Below, one piece after another: positions 43,918 to 52,497 of a stretch of 64,000 bases of DNA. The notes below the pieces were generated by a model. That model ran no database searches and had not been told where the DNA came from. It saw only the letters and a program-made list of their open reading frames with translations. This DNA comes from Pectobacterium cacticida. GTDB taxonomy: Bacteria > Pseudomonadota > Gammaproteobacteria > Enterobacterales > Enterobacteriaceae. Location: assembly GCF_036885195.1 (NCBI RefSeq), contig NZ_CP133656.1, positions 1,364,001 through 1,428,000 of the forward strand, given 5' to 3'. Both the position numbers and the translations under genes were made by a program. The first letter of the stretch is position 1; each line of letters opens with the position of its first letter.

Positions 43918-44254
43918 TCAGGAAATGGAAAAAGAACTTTTAGAGAATGGTTTCTCTCAGAAAGATATTAACTTCATGAGGAAAATAATTTCCCGTAGTG
44001 GGGATAATGAAGAGACACTAGAGAGCCTGACTCATACGTTAAAATCACGGTTTTATAACGGGTGTTTTTTATTTATAATTATAATTTCTGCATTTATCAT
44101 TGATTTTATTTTTAACACCCCTGCTGACTTAATTGAATCTTCGGTGTATTTATTTTTTATGATATTTTCGCTTTTCATTGTTTATTATATAGGTCCAATG
44201 AATTTGACGTATAAATCGTATTCCTACCTGAAGAGAAAGGGTAAGATGGGCTGA
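43910..44254 (+). CDS. Putative membrane immunity protein (module 2, copy 2)
   Basis: A 114-residue paralogue of the preceding gene. The first 30 bases of the two genes are the same (ATGAATGATCAGGAAATGGA and onward), then they diverge. FMRKIISRSGDNEETLESLT and SYKSYSYLKRKG-like ends are shared, and two transmembrane helices are retained. Its start lies inside the stop region of copy 1. It ends 14 bases before the stop of the convergent DUF4225-like gene. Confidence 0.72.
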   Translation: MNDQEMEKELLENGFSQKDINFMRKIISRSGDNEETLESLTHTLKSRFYNGCFLFIIIISAFIIDFIFNTPADLIESSVYLFFMIFSLFIVYYIGPMNLTYKSYSYLKRKGKMG

Positions 44255-44268
44255 TTCAGCCCATTATC

Positions 44269-45063
44269 TTAAAGAGAGTCATCTTTATATATATCTGACA
44301 TTACTCGAATTTTATTTCCGGCACCAGCTATCTTCAACATAAGAGATGCTCTGCTCATCGTATTTATCTTTCTATAATAATCACTGGGGATATATCGGAA
44401 AAGTCGCCAGGCATCGGGTTTTAGTGTTAATTTAACGATGCCATAAAATGAAGTAATAAGATCGACTGAATGATAAGCCAGTAAGCCTGATTTTTTATCA
44501 AAACCTAAGAACTCAGCTGTATGCATATAACCAGATTTCATAAATCCGACGCTATTATTACGCCCAATAAGATGTAAAAAACTTTCCATAGATGAGCTAA
44601 TACCATTTAATATAATATGAGCCCCAATAAACTTACCGACGTAAGATGTCGCACTGGCAATAACACCAAACCCAGAAACAACCTGAGCCCCTCCCACAAT
44701 AACGCCGATAGCATTTATTGTATAACCAATCTCCTTTTCTCTTTTCTCCATGTTGATGGAGATAAATATCTTGGCTTTCTCAAGAGAAAGTATTGTCCCT
44801 TGTTTTTCAATATTGGCACATTCCTCCCTAATGTTATTAATAGCAATCTGGCATTCCGATGAACTACTGGCATTTCTAATAGCGTCCAGATTTCCATTAG
44901 AAAACCGTCTGATTTCATCTTCGAATTTTGTTTTAAGAAATAGATCCTTAATATGACGAGAAGAGACAATTCTGGCAGTTTTCATTAGGTCAAATGCTGC
45001 TGCCTGAGCCATAGCAAAAAAATACTGATTGTTTGAACTATTCCTATTGAGATAGATATCCAT
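44269..45063 (-). CDS. DUF4225-like protein, putative membrane-acting T6SS effector
   Basis: A 264-residue protein on the opposite strand to its hcp. Residues 1-115 are polar and mostly helical. Residues 118-165 hold long glycine/alanine-rich hydrophobic segments (TINAIGVIVGGAQVVSGFGV, SYVGKFIGAHIILNGISSSM). They are followed by GFMKSGYMHTAEFLGF, a second hydrophobic stretch near LITSFYGIVKL, and WRLFRYIPSDYYRKINTMSR. The pattern fits the DUF4225 family as I recall it, often found next to Hcp or VgrG genes. The hydrophobic core would suit insertion into a target membrane (inference). AT-rich, with a weak ribosome site. It is the same length as the module 1 effector but not similar in sequence. 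Confidence 0.68.
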   Translation of the reverse strand: MDIYLNRNSSNNQYFFAMAQAAAFDLMKTARIVSSRHIKDLFLKTKFEDEIRRFSNGNLDAIRNASSSSECQIAINNIREECANIEKQGTILSLEKAKIFISINMEKREKEIGYTINAIGVIVGGAQVVSGFGVIASATSYVGKFIGAHIILNGISSSMESFLHLIGRNNSVGFMKSGYMHTAEFLGFDKKSGLLAYHSVDLITSFYGIVKLTLKPDAWRLFRYIPSDYYRKINTMSRASLMLKIAGAGNKIRVMSDIYKDDSL

Positions 45064-45297
45064 ATTTCAGTCACATCCTTGACGTTAGAGAATATTGAGA
45101 ATCATCAATACCATTTAGTATATTTCACATATAGATACATAACAATAAAAACCTATATTACGGTAAGGTATAAGCCATACTCAGAGAAAATGCTAACGAA
45201 AAAAAATGCCATCCAGAACGATGGCTATAATTGGAACCAGATAAAAGAAAGACTCTCTTAAACACTCAACCAACCATTTCATTTCCTTTCTTACTGT

Positions 45298-45325
45298 CGG
45301 TAACTGTCAAGATATCTGTCGCCCT
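45298..45325 (+). repeat. 28-bp direct repeat, right copy flanking Hcp module 2
   Basis: The partner of 42852-42879 (24 of 28 identical, same orientation). Together they enclose 2.4 kb containing hcp, both small membrane genes and the DUF4225-like gene. The pattern TGTCAAGATA-TC-TGTC looks like an insertion-sequence end, family not determined. Confidence 0.75.
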
Positions 45326-45580
45326 CTCAATCACCGCCGCAAACTTGTCACGTGAGGATCAGATCCCTGTGCCATCCTGGCACAGGGGGCTCGCCACGGG
45401 TGAACCACGTCGAACGGTTATGACAGGCACTTCATCACACGATAACCTGTAATCATCAGTGCCGCTCAATGTGGCAGTTACTGAAAAAGGTCCGCCATTT
45501 TATGGAAACCGCCAGTCCATTCCCCGGAGGAAAACATGGTCAGGCAAAAGTGTAGCGGTATTAGGCGCAGCTATTTAGCT
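45326..45580 (+). other. Leader-like debris between the right repeat and ybhR
   Basis: It contains a perfect 9-bp hairpin CCCTGTGCC/GGCACAGGG (45365-45387). Further on, a strong ribosome site CCGGAGGAAAAC precedes ATG 45536 (MVRQKCSGIRRSYL), whose frame then runs antisense into ybhR. This looks like the 5' end of a lost gene, perhaps an insertion-sequence reading frame, fused to native sequence at about 45575. Confidence 0.45.
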
Positions 45581-46708
45581 TCAAGCGATATTCCGTCGGA
45601 AAATGGCATACGCCGCCGAGCCGGTGGTGAGTGTGATAATGAACAACGGCCACAGGCTACCCCAGATAATGCTGAAATCCGCGTCCTTGAGGTAAATTTG
45701 CTTTGTTATATCGGTGAAATGGCGGATCGGGTTAATCCAGGTGAGGTCTTGCAACCAGATCGGCATGTTCTCAACCGGTGAAATATAGCCGGAAAGCAGG
45801 ATCGCGGGCATCAGGAAGACGAACACGCCGATGAACGCCTGCTGCTGTGTGGCGCAGAGCGAGGATATCAGTAGGCCAAAGCCCACCAGCGATAGGCCGT
45901 AGATCAGCATCGTAGCGTAAAACAGCAGTAGCGATCCGGCGAAGGGGATATGGAAAATCAGGATGCCTGCCAGCAGCACGATCGTGGCTTGAAACGTGGC
46001 GACGATCAGCGCCGGTACGGCTTTACCAATGAATATCTGACTGGTTGACAGCGGCGAAACCAGCAGTTGTTCCAGCGTGCCTTGTTCCCGCTCGCGCGCG
46101 ACGGAGAGGGCGGTGACAATCAGTACGCCGATCGTCGCGATCATGGCAATCAGCGACGGCACCACAAACCATTTATAGTCCAGATTGGGATTATACCAGT
46201 GGCGGACCACCAGCTCGCTGTTGTTCTGATTATGGGTAGCACTAATTTGAGCGGGGCTGGCCGCTAGCAATGCCAACTGATAATCGCGCACGATGTGCTG
46301 TACATCGTTAGCGGCGATCTGCGCGCTGTTAGAGCGTCGGCCATCCAGAATCAGCTGAATCGAGGTGCTATTTCCGCTGGCGATATCACGCGAGAACTGC
46401 GGCGGGAAGCGCAGAATGAGAAGCGCACGCTGATTATCCAGCGTCGGTGCCACGTCCTGCGGGCTATGCAGCATCAACACCTGGGAAAAGGACTTCGCCT
46501 TGGCAAAGCGCTGCGTCAACTCAATCGCATGCGGGCCGTTATCCTCGCTGTAAATGGCAATGGTCGCGTTGGTCACGTCGAGCGTCGCGGCGAAAGGAAA
46601 CAGGGCAACCTGAAGGATAACGGGCAGCACTAGAATGGAGCGCGTTTGCGGATCGCGCAGCAGCGATTGCAGTTCCTTAATAATCAACGTCCACAGACGA
46701 TGCAGCAT
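45581..46708 (-). CDS. ybhR: ABC transporter permease YbhR
   Basis: A 375-residue ABC-2 type permease. There is one N-terminal helix (ILVLPVILQVALFPFAAT), a large extracytoplasmic domain of about 150 residues, then five helices with AREREQGTLEQLLVSPLSTSQ, the ABC-2 coupling segment, and LLSGYISPVENMPIWLQDLTWINPIRHF. With YbhS, YbhF and YbhG it forms a tripartite-type exporter; in E. coli YbhFSR is linked to drug and Na+/Li+ efflux. It is last in the operon, abutting the scarred edge of Hcp module 2. Confidence 0.93.
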   Translation of the reverse strand: MLHRLWTLIIKELQSLLRDPQTRSILVLPVILQVALFPFAATLDVTNATIAIYSEDNGPHAIELTQRFAKAKSFSQVLMLHSPQDVAPTLDNQRALLILRFPPQFSRDIASGNSTSIQLILDGRRSNSAQIAANDVQHIVRDYQLALLAASPAQISATHNQNNSELVVRHWYNPNLDYKWFVVPSLIAMIATIGVLIVTALSVAREREQGTLEQLLVSPLSTSQIFIGKAVPALIVATFQATIVLLAGILIFHIPFAGSLLLFYATMLIYGLSLVGFGLLISSLCATQQQAFIGVFVFLMPAILLSGYISPVENMPIWLQDLTWINPIRHFTDITKQIYLKDADFSIIWGSLWPLFIITLTTGSAAYAIFRRNIA

Positions 46709-46717
46709 AGTCGCTCC

Positions 46718-47893
46718 TTAATCCAGCCTGCGCCGGGTTTGCCAGGCCGTCAGGCCAATAAAGACCAGCGCCGAGAGAATGAGAAACAACAGGTTAGTCA
46801 TCAGCACGGTGCTGATGTTGCCCGCGAGAAACAGCGTTTGTAGCGTGCTGACGAAATAGCGCGCCGGGATGAGGTATGACACGCCGCGGACGAATTCCGG
46901 CATGCTGTCGATTTCAAAAATAAAGCCGGACAGCATGATGGCGGGCAGAAATGCCGCATTCAGCGCCACCATGGCGGCGTTGAACTGGTTACGGGTGAGA
47001 GTGGAAATGAGCAGACCCATGCCCAGCGTACTGGCCAGGAATAGGCTGCTGATAATAAAGAGTAAAATCAGCGAGCCGCGATAGGGCACCTGCATGATAA
47101 ACGTTGAGACCAGAATACACAGCGTCATTGCCGTCATCCCGAGAAAGTAATACGGGATGAGTTTGGACAGCAGCAGTTCGGTACGGGTGACCTGCGTTGA
47201 GAGTAGCGCTTCCATTGTCCCGCGTTCCCACTCGCGAGCGATAACCAGCGAGGTGAGAATAGCGCCAATCACCGTCATAATGATGGTAATCGCGCCGGGG
47301 ATGATGAAATGTTGACTGATGGCGGCCGGGTTAAACCAGTAGCGTGACTGTACCTCGATAAGCTGTTCGAACGTCTCACCGCGATCTTCCGCCCGCTGCT
47401 GTTGCCACAGCAGCCAAATGCCTTCCGCGTATCCCTGCACAAAATTCGCCGTATTGGGTTCGCTGCCGTCGGTAATGACCTGGATCGGGGCGCGATCGCC
47501 CGGCCGCGCCAACCGTTCGGCAAAATCAGTGGGGATGACGATCAGGCCGCGGATGCTGCCTGCCTGCATCTGCTGAATCAGGTACTGGCGATTATTGCTG
47601 ATGGTCGGCGCGATAAATGGCGATGCCGCAAAGGTATGCGCCAGATCGCGCGCGTCCTCACTTTGTTGTTCCATCAGGATGCCGACGTGCAGGCGACTGG
47701 AATCCAGATTAATGCCGTAGCCGAAGATAAACAGCAGCAACAACGGGATCACGAAGGCGATCAGTCCGCTGCTGGGGTCGCGCAAGATCTGGCGGGTTTC
47801 TTTCAGACACAGCGCCCGCAGGCGACGCGTCGAGAAACGCGTGCTGCCGTGCTGGTTGGTGTTGTCCGGCTCAACGTTATTCTGTTCAACCAT
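46718..47893 (-). CDS. ybhS: ABC transporter permease YbhS
   Basis: A 391-residue ABC-2 permease paralogous to YbhR, with the coupling motif AREWERGTMEALLSTQVTRTE and terminal MLSGFIFEIDSMPEFVRGVSYLIPARYFV. ATG 47893 (MVEQNN) is chosen because GAGGAGG lies just before it; an ATG five codons upstream (47908) is also in frame. It overlaps ybhF by eight bases. Confidence 0.93.
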   Translation of the reverse strand: MVEQNNVEPDNTNQHGSTRFSTRRLRALCLKETRQILRDPSSGLIAFVIPLLLLFIFGYGINLDSSRLHVGILMEQQSEDARDLAHTFAASPFIAPTISNNRQYLIQQMQAGSIRGLIVIPTDFAERLARPGDRAPIQVITDGSEPNTANFVQGYAEGIWLLWQQQRAEDRGETFEQLIEVQSRYWFNPAAISQHFIIPGAITIIMTVIGAILTSLVIAREWERGTMEALLSTQVTRTELLLSKLIPYYFLGMTAMTLCILVSTFIMQVPYRGSLILLFIISSLFLASTLGMGLLISTLTRNQFNAAMVALNAAFLPAIMLSGFIFEIDSMPEFVRGVSYLIPARYFVSTLQTLFLAGNISTVLMTNLLFLILSALVFIGLTAWQTRRRLD

Positions 47894-49628
47894 GTTCCGC
47901 CTCCTCATCGTATGCCTGAATCAGTGCGATAAACGCTTCTTCCATCGTTGGTGATGGCGTCTCTGCGCTGGCTGCCTGCTGTTTCAGTTCGTCCGGCGTG
48001 CCGCTGGCGATCAGCTTACCGCGATACACCAGTCCGATGCGGTCGCAATATTCGGCTTCGTCCATAAAGTGCGTGGTGACCATCACCGTGACGCCGCGGT
48101 TAACCATGCCGTTGATATGTATCCAGAATTCACGTCGGGTCAGCGGATCGACGCCGGAGGTCGGTTCGTCGAGAAACAGAATATCGGGTTCATGCATCAG
48201 CGCGCAGGCCAGCGCCAGCCGCTGCTTAAAGCCCAGCGGCAGCGCGTCCGGCGTTTGACGATAAATCGGCTGAAAGTTGAAGGCGTCGCTCATATCGGCC
48301 ATTTTATCGCGCTGTGCCTTGCCTTTGAGTCCATAAACGCCGGAAAAAAAGCGCAGATTTTGTTCGACGGTCAGGTTGCCGTAGAGCGAAAACTTTTGCG
48401 CCATGTACCCCAAATGCTGGCGAGCTTTGCCGGAACTGGTTTTCAGATCCATATCGAGCACTAGCGCTTTGCCGTCAGTTGGCACCAGCAGGCCGCACAT
48501 CATCTTGAACGTGGTCGATTTCCCCGCCCCGTTGGGGCCGAGCAGGCCGAAAATTTCTCCCCGCTTTACCTGAAAACTGACGTGATCGGTGGCGGCGAAA
48601 TCACCAAATTTCTTCGTCAGTGCCTGAGCTTCAATGACGGTTTCGCCGCTGCTGACGTCAATCTGCGGCATGATGCGCGCCAGTGATGATGCGCTGGCTG
48701 GGCCGCCACCCAGCAGATCGATAAAGGCATCCTCGAAGCGTGGCTCGGTGTCGTGCAGACAACCCGCTTCCAGATGCAGGGTGGCGAGCAGCGATGCCCG
48801 ATCCGCACCGGGTTTCAGTATTAACCTGACGTACTGTCCCTGAATCACGCCGTCACTCACCTGTGGCAAACGCAGCGCTTCCTGCAACACATCCCGATGT
48901 CGACGATCGCCAGTATCAATCAGAATGCAGCGTCCCGCCATGCGTGCGGTCAGATCGCGCGGCGCGCCGCGATACAGCAGTTCGCCTTCGTTCAGTAGCA
49001 GCACATCCCGACACTGCTCTGCCTCATCGAGATACGACGTGCTCCACAGGATCAACATGCCGTCATCGGCCAGTTCGTGCACCATGTGCCACAGTTCACG
49101 GCGAGAAATGGGGTCGACGCCGACGCCCGGTTCATCCAGCAGCAGCACCTTAGGCTGCCCGAGCAGCGTACAGGCCAGCCCCAGTTTCTGTTTCATGCCG
49201 CCGGAGAGTTTGCCTGCCAGCCTGTCGGTAAAACGGGTCAGGTCGGTAAACGACAGCAGGCGATCGAAGGTGTCTTTACGTAGATCGCCAGTAATACCGC
49301 GCAGATCGGCATACAGCGTCAGGTTCTCCATTACCGTCAGATCTTCATACAGGCCAAACTTTTGCGGCATGTAGCCCAAAATGGCATGCAGTTGGCGATC
49401 GTCTTTGATGGGATCCAGATTCGCCACGCGCAGCGTACCGCGGCTGGGCGTTAATAGCCCCGCCAGCATGCGCAGCAGGGTAGTTTTCCCTGCACCATCT
49501 GGGCCAACCAGTCCGGTCACGGCGCCGCTGCTTATCTCAGCGGTGAGGCTGGCGAGCGCGGGTTTTTCCTGTCCGGCAAAGCGTTTTTCCAGCCCGTCCA
49601 ACGCGATCTGCGCGGGAAAATTAGTCAT
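47886..49628 (-). CDS. ybhF: ABC transporter double ATP-binding protein YbhF
   Basis: A 580-residue protein with two ABC modules: Walker A GPDGAGKTT and GPNGAGKST, signatures LSGGMKQKLGLACTLLG and LGFKQRLALACALMHEP (the second degenerate), Walker B LLLDEPGVGVDP and ILFLDEPTSGVDP. It energises YbhS/YbhR. ATG 49628 (MTNFPAQIAL) overlaps the ybhG stop by eight bases and is preferred to the longer frame starting at 49736. Confidence 0.94.
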   Translation of the reverse strand: MTNFPAQIALDGLEKRFAGQEKPALASLTAEISSGAVTGLVGPDGAGKTTLLRMLAGLLTPSRGTLRVANLDPIKDDRQLHAILGYMPQKFGLYEDLTVMENLTLYADLRGITGDLRKDTFDRLLSFTDLTRFTDRLAGKLSGGMKQKLGLACTLLGQPKVLLLDEPGVGVDPISRRELWHMVHELADDGMLILWSTSYLDEAEQCRDVLLLNEGELLYRGAPRDLTARMAGRCILIDTGDRRHRDVLQEALRLPQVSDGVIQGQYVRLILKPGADRASLLATLHLEAGCLHDTEPRFEDAFIDLLGGGPASASSLARIMPQIDVSSGETVIEAQALTKKFGDFAATDHVSFQVKRGEIFGLLGPNGAGKSTTFKMMCGLLVPTDGKALVLDMDLKTSSGKARQHLGYMAQKFSLYGNLTVEQNLRFFSGVYGLKGKAQRDKMADMSDAFNFQPIYRQTPDALPLGFKQRLALACALMHEPDILFLDEPTSGVDPLTRREFWIHINGMVNRGVTVMVTTHFMDEAEYCDRIGLVYRGKLIASGTPDELKQQAASAETPSPTMEEAFIALIQAYDEEAEHG

Positions 49629-50649
49629 GATGAGCGGGCTCGTGCGTGCGGTTGGCATCCTCCGTGCGGGCATCTTCAAGGCGTAGTGTGACGGGCATGC
49701 CTTGCCGTAAACCGTCATCAGGATCGGTAACAACAATGCGCAGGCGATACACTAAATCGGTACGGAGATCTTCGGTCTCGACGCTTTTCGGCGTGAATTC
49801 GGCGCTTGGCGAGACAAAACCGACTTTGCCGCGATAGGGCTGATTGGGGCGGCCATCGGTGTAAATCAGCATGTAGCTACCGGGCACGACGCGACCGAGG
49901 TCTTTCTCGCTCACGTAGGCGCGTACCCAAACGGGTCGCGTCAGGGAAAGGGTGAAAACGGTACTGCCCGCTGCCAGCATGCTACCCTTTTCGGCGGCGC
50001 GGGTGAGGATTACGCCGGGAGAGGGAGCCACTAATTCGGTATCCTGCCTATCCAGTTCCGCCTGGGCCAGCCCGGCTTCGGCCTGAGCTACGGCCGCCTG
50101 CGCGGCGGCAATTTCCTGTGGCCGGTTACCGCGTTCGAACTGGCTCAGCTTGTCTTTCGCGGCTTGTAGTGTCGCAAGCGCCTGATTGCGTGCGGTTCTG
50201 GCGTCGTCCAGCATATTGGCGGAAATGGCGCGCTTATCCCACAGCCCTTGCTGACGCTGATAGAAACGGTTGGCGTAATCATAGGCAGCCTGACTCTGGA
50301 CTACCTGAGATCGCACCTGCGCGATCTCTTCCTGTCGGTAGCCTTCCTGCGCCAACTGGAGCTGCGCCTGTGCGCTGGCAAGGTTGGCCTGCGCCTGATG
50401 TTGTGCATTCTGATAAGGCGCGGCATCAAGTATTGCCAGCGATTGGCCGGTTTGCACCGTATCGCCCTCATCGACCTTCAGCTCGGCCACTCTGCCACCC
50501 ACTCGGAAGGCCAGATTGACGGTGCGGATATCGACATTGCCGTAGAGCGTTAACGGTTTTTGCTGCTGTTGCTGGTGGTGATAAAAGCCATAACCTGCAC
50601 CGAGCAGGACAAGAATGAGGGCGGCAAATGCCAATTTTCTCTTGTTCAT
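49621..50649 (-). CDS. ybhG: HlyD-family membrane fusion protein YbhG
   Basis: A 342-residue periplasmic adaptor. It has a signal/anchor helix (LAFAALILVLLGAGYGF), a lipoyl half (LYGNVDIRTVNLAFRVGGRV), a long coiled-coil hairpin rich in Ala/Gln (about residues 75-205) and the beta-barrel segment RPVWVRAYVSEKDLGRV. It links YbhFSR to an outer-membrane channel such as TolC. The start at 50649 (MNKRKLAF) is chosen over 50685. In E. coli the TetR regulator gene cecR precedes this operon; it is absent here. Confidence 0.93.
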   Translation of the reverse strand: MNKRKLAFAALILVLLGAGYGFYHHQQQQQKPLTLYGNVDIRTVNLAFRVGGRVAELKVDEGDTVQTGQSLAILDAAPYQNAQHQAQANLASAQAQLQLAQEGYRQEEIAQVRSQVVQSQAAYDYANRFYQRQQGLWDKRAISANMLDDARTARNQALATLQAAKDKLSQFERGNRPQEIAAAQAAVAQAEAGLAQAELDRQDTELVAPSPGVILTRAAEKGSMLAAGSTVFTLSLTRPVWVRAYVSEKDLGRVVPGSYMLIYTDGRPNQPYRGKVGFVSPSAEFTPKSVETEDLRTDLVYRLRIVVTDPDDGLRQGMPVTLRLEDARTEDANRTHEPAHHD

Positions 50650-51037
50650 TACGCAGGATTCCTTGTTTATCTGCGGTATGTTCATCGGCGACCGTCATCC
50701 CGCAGGCGTTTGGATGACGTATCATCCCTTATATTGAGACAACCTTTAATCATATGACGGGTTACCGGGATTTATGGCAAATTGTTATGATCAACATCAC
50801 AAAATACGCGGTATTGCGGCGCAGATTTAGCAGATCGCCGTCAAACCGGAGCGATGCTGATAAAAATCCCTCAGGGCTGATAAATCTCTGCTACAATTGC
50901 TGTCAGTCATGCACCGTAGTTGTGCTCGTTCCCCGTGGTTATGGCGTCAATAGCGATCAGCCAAACCCATCTTACTGACCCTCTGAAAACTACACCGGCG
51001 GCTGTCCGGTCAGAGCGGATCTGGAGTTGTTCTTTTT
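50650..51037. other. ybhG/rhlE divergent region
   Basis: 388 bases without a gene, holding both divergent promoters. A near-duplicated GCTGATAAA (50856 and 50876) and a -10-like TACAAT (50892) are visible on the rhlE side. No cecR-like frame is present. Confidence 0.45.
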
Positions 51038-52420
51038 ATGTCATTTGATTCTCTCGGCCTGAGTGCCGATATTCTGCGCGCGATTGAAGAGCAGGGTTAT
51101 CGCGATCCTACGCCCGTTCAGCGTCAGGCCATTCCTCTCGTGCTGGATGGGCGCGATTTGATGGCTAGTGCCCAAACGGGTACAGGTAAAACGGCGGGCT
51201 TTACGCTGCCATTATTGCAATTGCTGACGAGTCGCGAAGCGCAGAATAAAGGGAAAGGCCGCCGTCCGGTACGCGCGCTGATTTTGACGCCAACCCGCGA
51301 GCTGGCGGCACAGATTGATGAGAACGTGAAAGCGTATAGCAAATATTTACCCTTGCGTTCACTGGTTGTTTTCGGCGGGGTGAGTATTAACCCGCAGATG
51401 ATGAAACTACGCAGCGGCGTGGATATTCTGGTTGCGACGCCGGGACGTCTACTCGATTTGGAACATCAGAATGCCGTTGACCTCTCGCAGGTAGAAATTC
51501 TGGTGTTGGATGAAGCCGACCGTATGCTTGACATGGGGTTCATCCACGATATTCGCCGTGTGTTAGCGAAATTGCCTGCCAAACGGCAAAACCTGCTGTT
51601 CTCTGCGACCTTCTCTGATGAGATTAAAGGGTTGGCGAATAAATTGCTGACGCATCCGGCTTCGGTGGAAGTGGTGCGACGCAATACGCCGTCCGAGCTA
51701 GTGACTCAGCATGTGCATTTTGTCGATAAGCGCCGTAAACGTGAGCTGTTATCGCAGTTGATTGGCCAGAATAACTGGCGGCAGGTGCTGGTATTTACCC
51801 GTACCAAGCATGGCGCCAACCACCTGGCTGAACTGCTGGAAAAAGACGGTATTACCGCCGCGGCTATCCACGGTAATAAAAGCCAAGGCGCGCGGACTCG
51901 CGCATTGGCGAACTTTAAAGACGGCAGCATTCGCGTGCTGGTTGCGACCGACATCGCCGCGCGCGGTTTGGATATCGACCAGTTGCCGCATGTGGTGAAC
52001 TATGAGTTGCCAAACGTGCCGGAAGACTATGTTCACCGTATAGGCCGTACCGGTCGTGCGGAAGCGACTGGCGAAGCGCTGTCGCTGGTGTGTGTGGATG
52101 AACATAAACTACTGCGCGATATCGAACGCCTGCTGAAGCGCGAGATCCCACGTATCGCTATTGAGGGCTATGAGCCAGATCCGTCTATCAAGGCGGAGCC
52201 GATTGTCAATGGCCGTCAGGGTAATCGTGGCGGTGGCGCGCGTAGTGGCGCTCCGCGCGCGTCATCTGAACGCCCCCAGAGCGGACGCCGCTCGACCGAT
52301 AACCCGCGTAAAGCGGGCGGCAATGGCGCGAGTCCGTGGGGGAATAGTGGCAACAGTCAGGGCGAAGGACAGCGCCGTGCGCCGCGTCCGCAAAATCGCA
52401 GTAAGGTCGCTGTAAAATAG
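51038..52420 (+). CDS. rhlE: DEAD-box ATP-dependent RNA helicase RhlE
   Basis: A 460-residue helicase. Q motif (GYRDPTPVQRQAIP), motif I AQTGTGKT, PTRELAAQ, DEADRML, SAT, ARGLDI and HRIGRTGR are all intact in residues 1-375. The Arg/Gly/Ser-rich C-terminal tail of about 80 residues binds RNA. RhlE assists ribosome assembly and RNA turnover in the cytoplasm. It is divergent from ybhGFSR, as in E. coli. Confidence 0.96.
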   Translation: MSFDSLGLSADILRAIEEQGYRDPTPVQRQAIPLVLDGRDLMASAQTGTGKTAGFTLPLLQLLTSREAQNKGKGRRPVRALILTPTRELAAQIDENVKAYSKYLPLRSLVVFGGVSINPQMMKLRSGVDILVATPGRLLDLEHQNAVDLSQVEILVLDEADRMLDMGFIHDIRRVLAKLPAKRQNLLFSATFSDEIKGLANKLLTHPASVEVVRRNTPSELVTQHVHFVDKRRKRELLSQLIGQNNWRQVLVFTRTKHGANHLAELLEKDGITAAAIHGNKSQGARTRALANFKDGSIRVLVATDIAARGLDIDQLPHVVNYELPNVPEDYVHRIGRTGRAEATGEALSLVCVDEHKLLRDIERLLKREIPRIAIEGYEPDPSIKAEPIVNGRQGNRGGGARSGAPRASSERPQSGRRSTDNPRKAGGNGASPWGNSGNSQGEGQRRAPRPQNRSKVAVK

Positions 52421-52472
52421 TCTCTTCGACGGCGTCAATTGGCCCCCCGTGTTCGGTATGATGCCGTCGCAA

Positions 52473-52490
52473 GCCGCCTGAAAGGGCGGC
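52473..52490. terminator. Hairpin between convergent rhlE and queH
   Basis: A perfect 6-bp stem GCCGCC/GGCGGC between the two stops. No long T-run follows on either strand, so it is a modest candidate. Confidence 0.4.
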
Positions 52491-52497
52491 AATCTCG

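Noticed and set aside
45365..45387. att site or tRNA end for a prophage or integrative element at the right edge of Hcp module 2
   Set aside because: No tRNA, integrase or matching core at the other edge was found. The hairpin is more simply a terminator or leader structure.
47886..49736. 36-residue N-terminal extension of YbhF
   Set aside because: It reads through ybhG in a different frame. ATG 49628 gives the normal coupled start.
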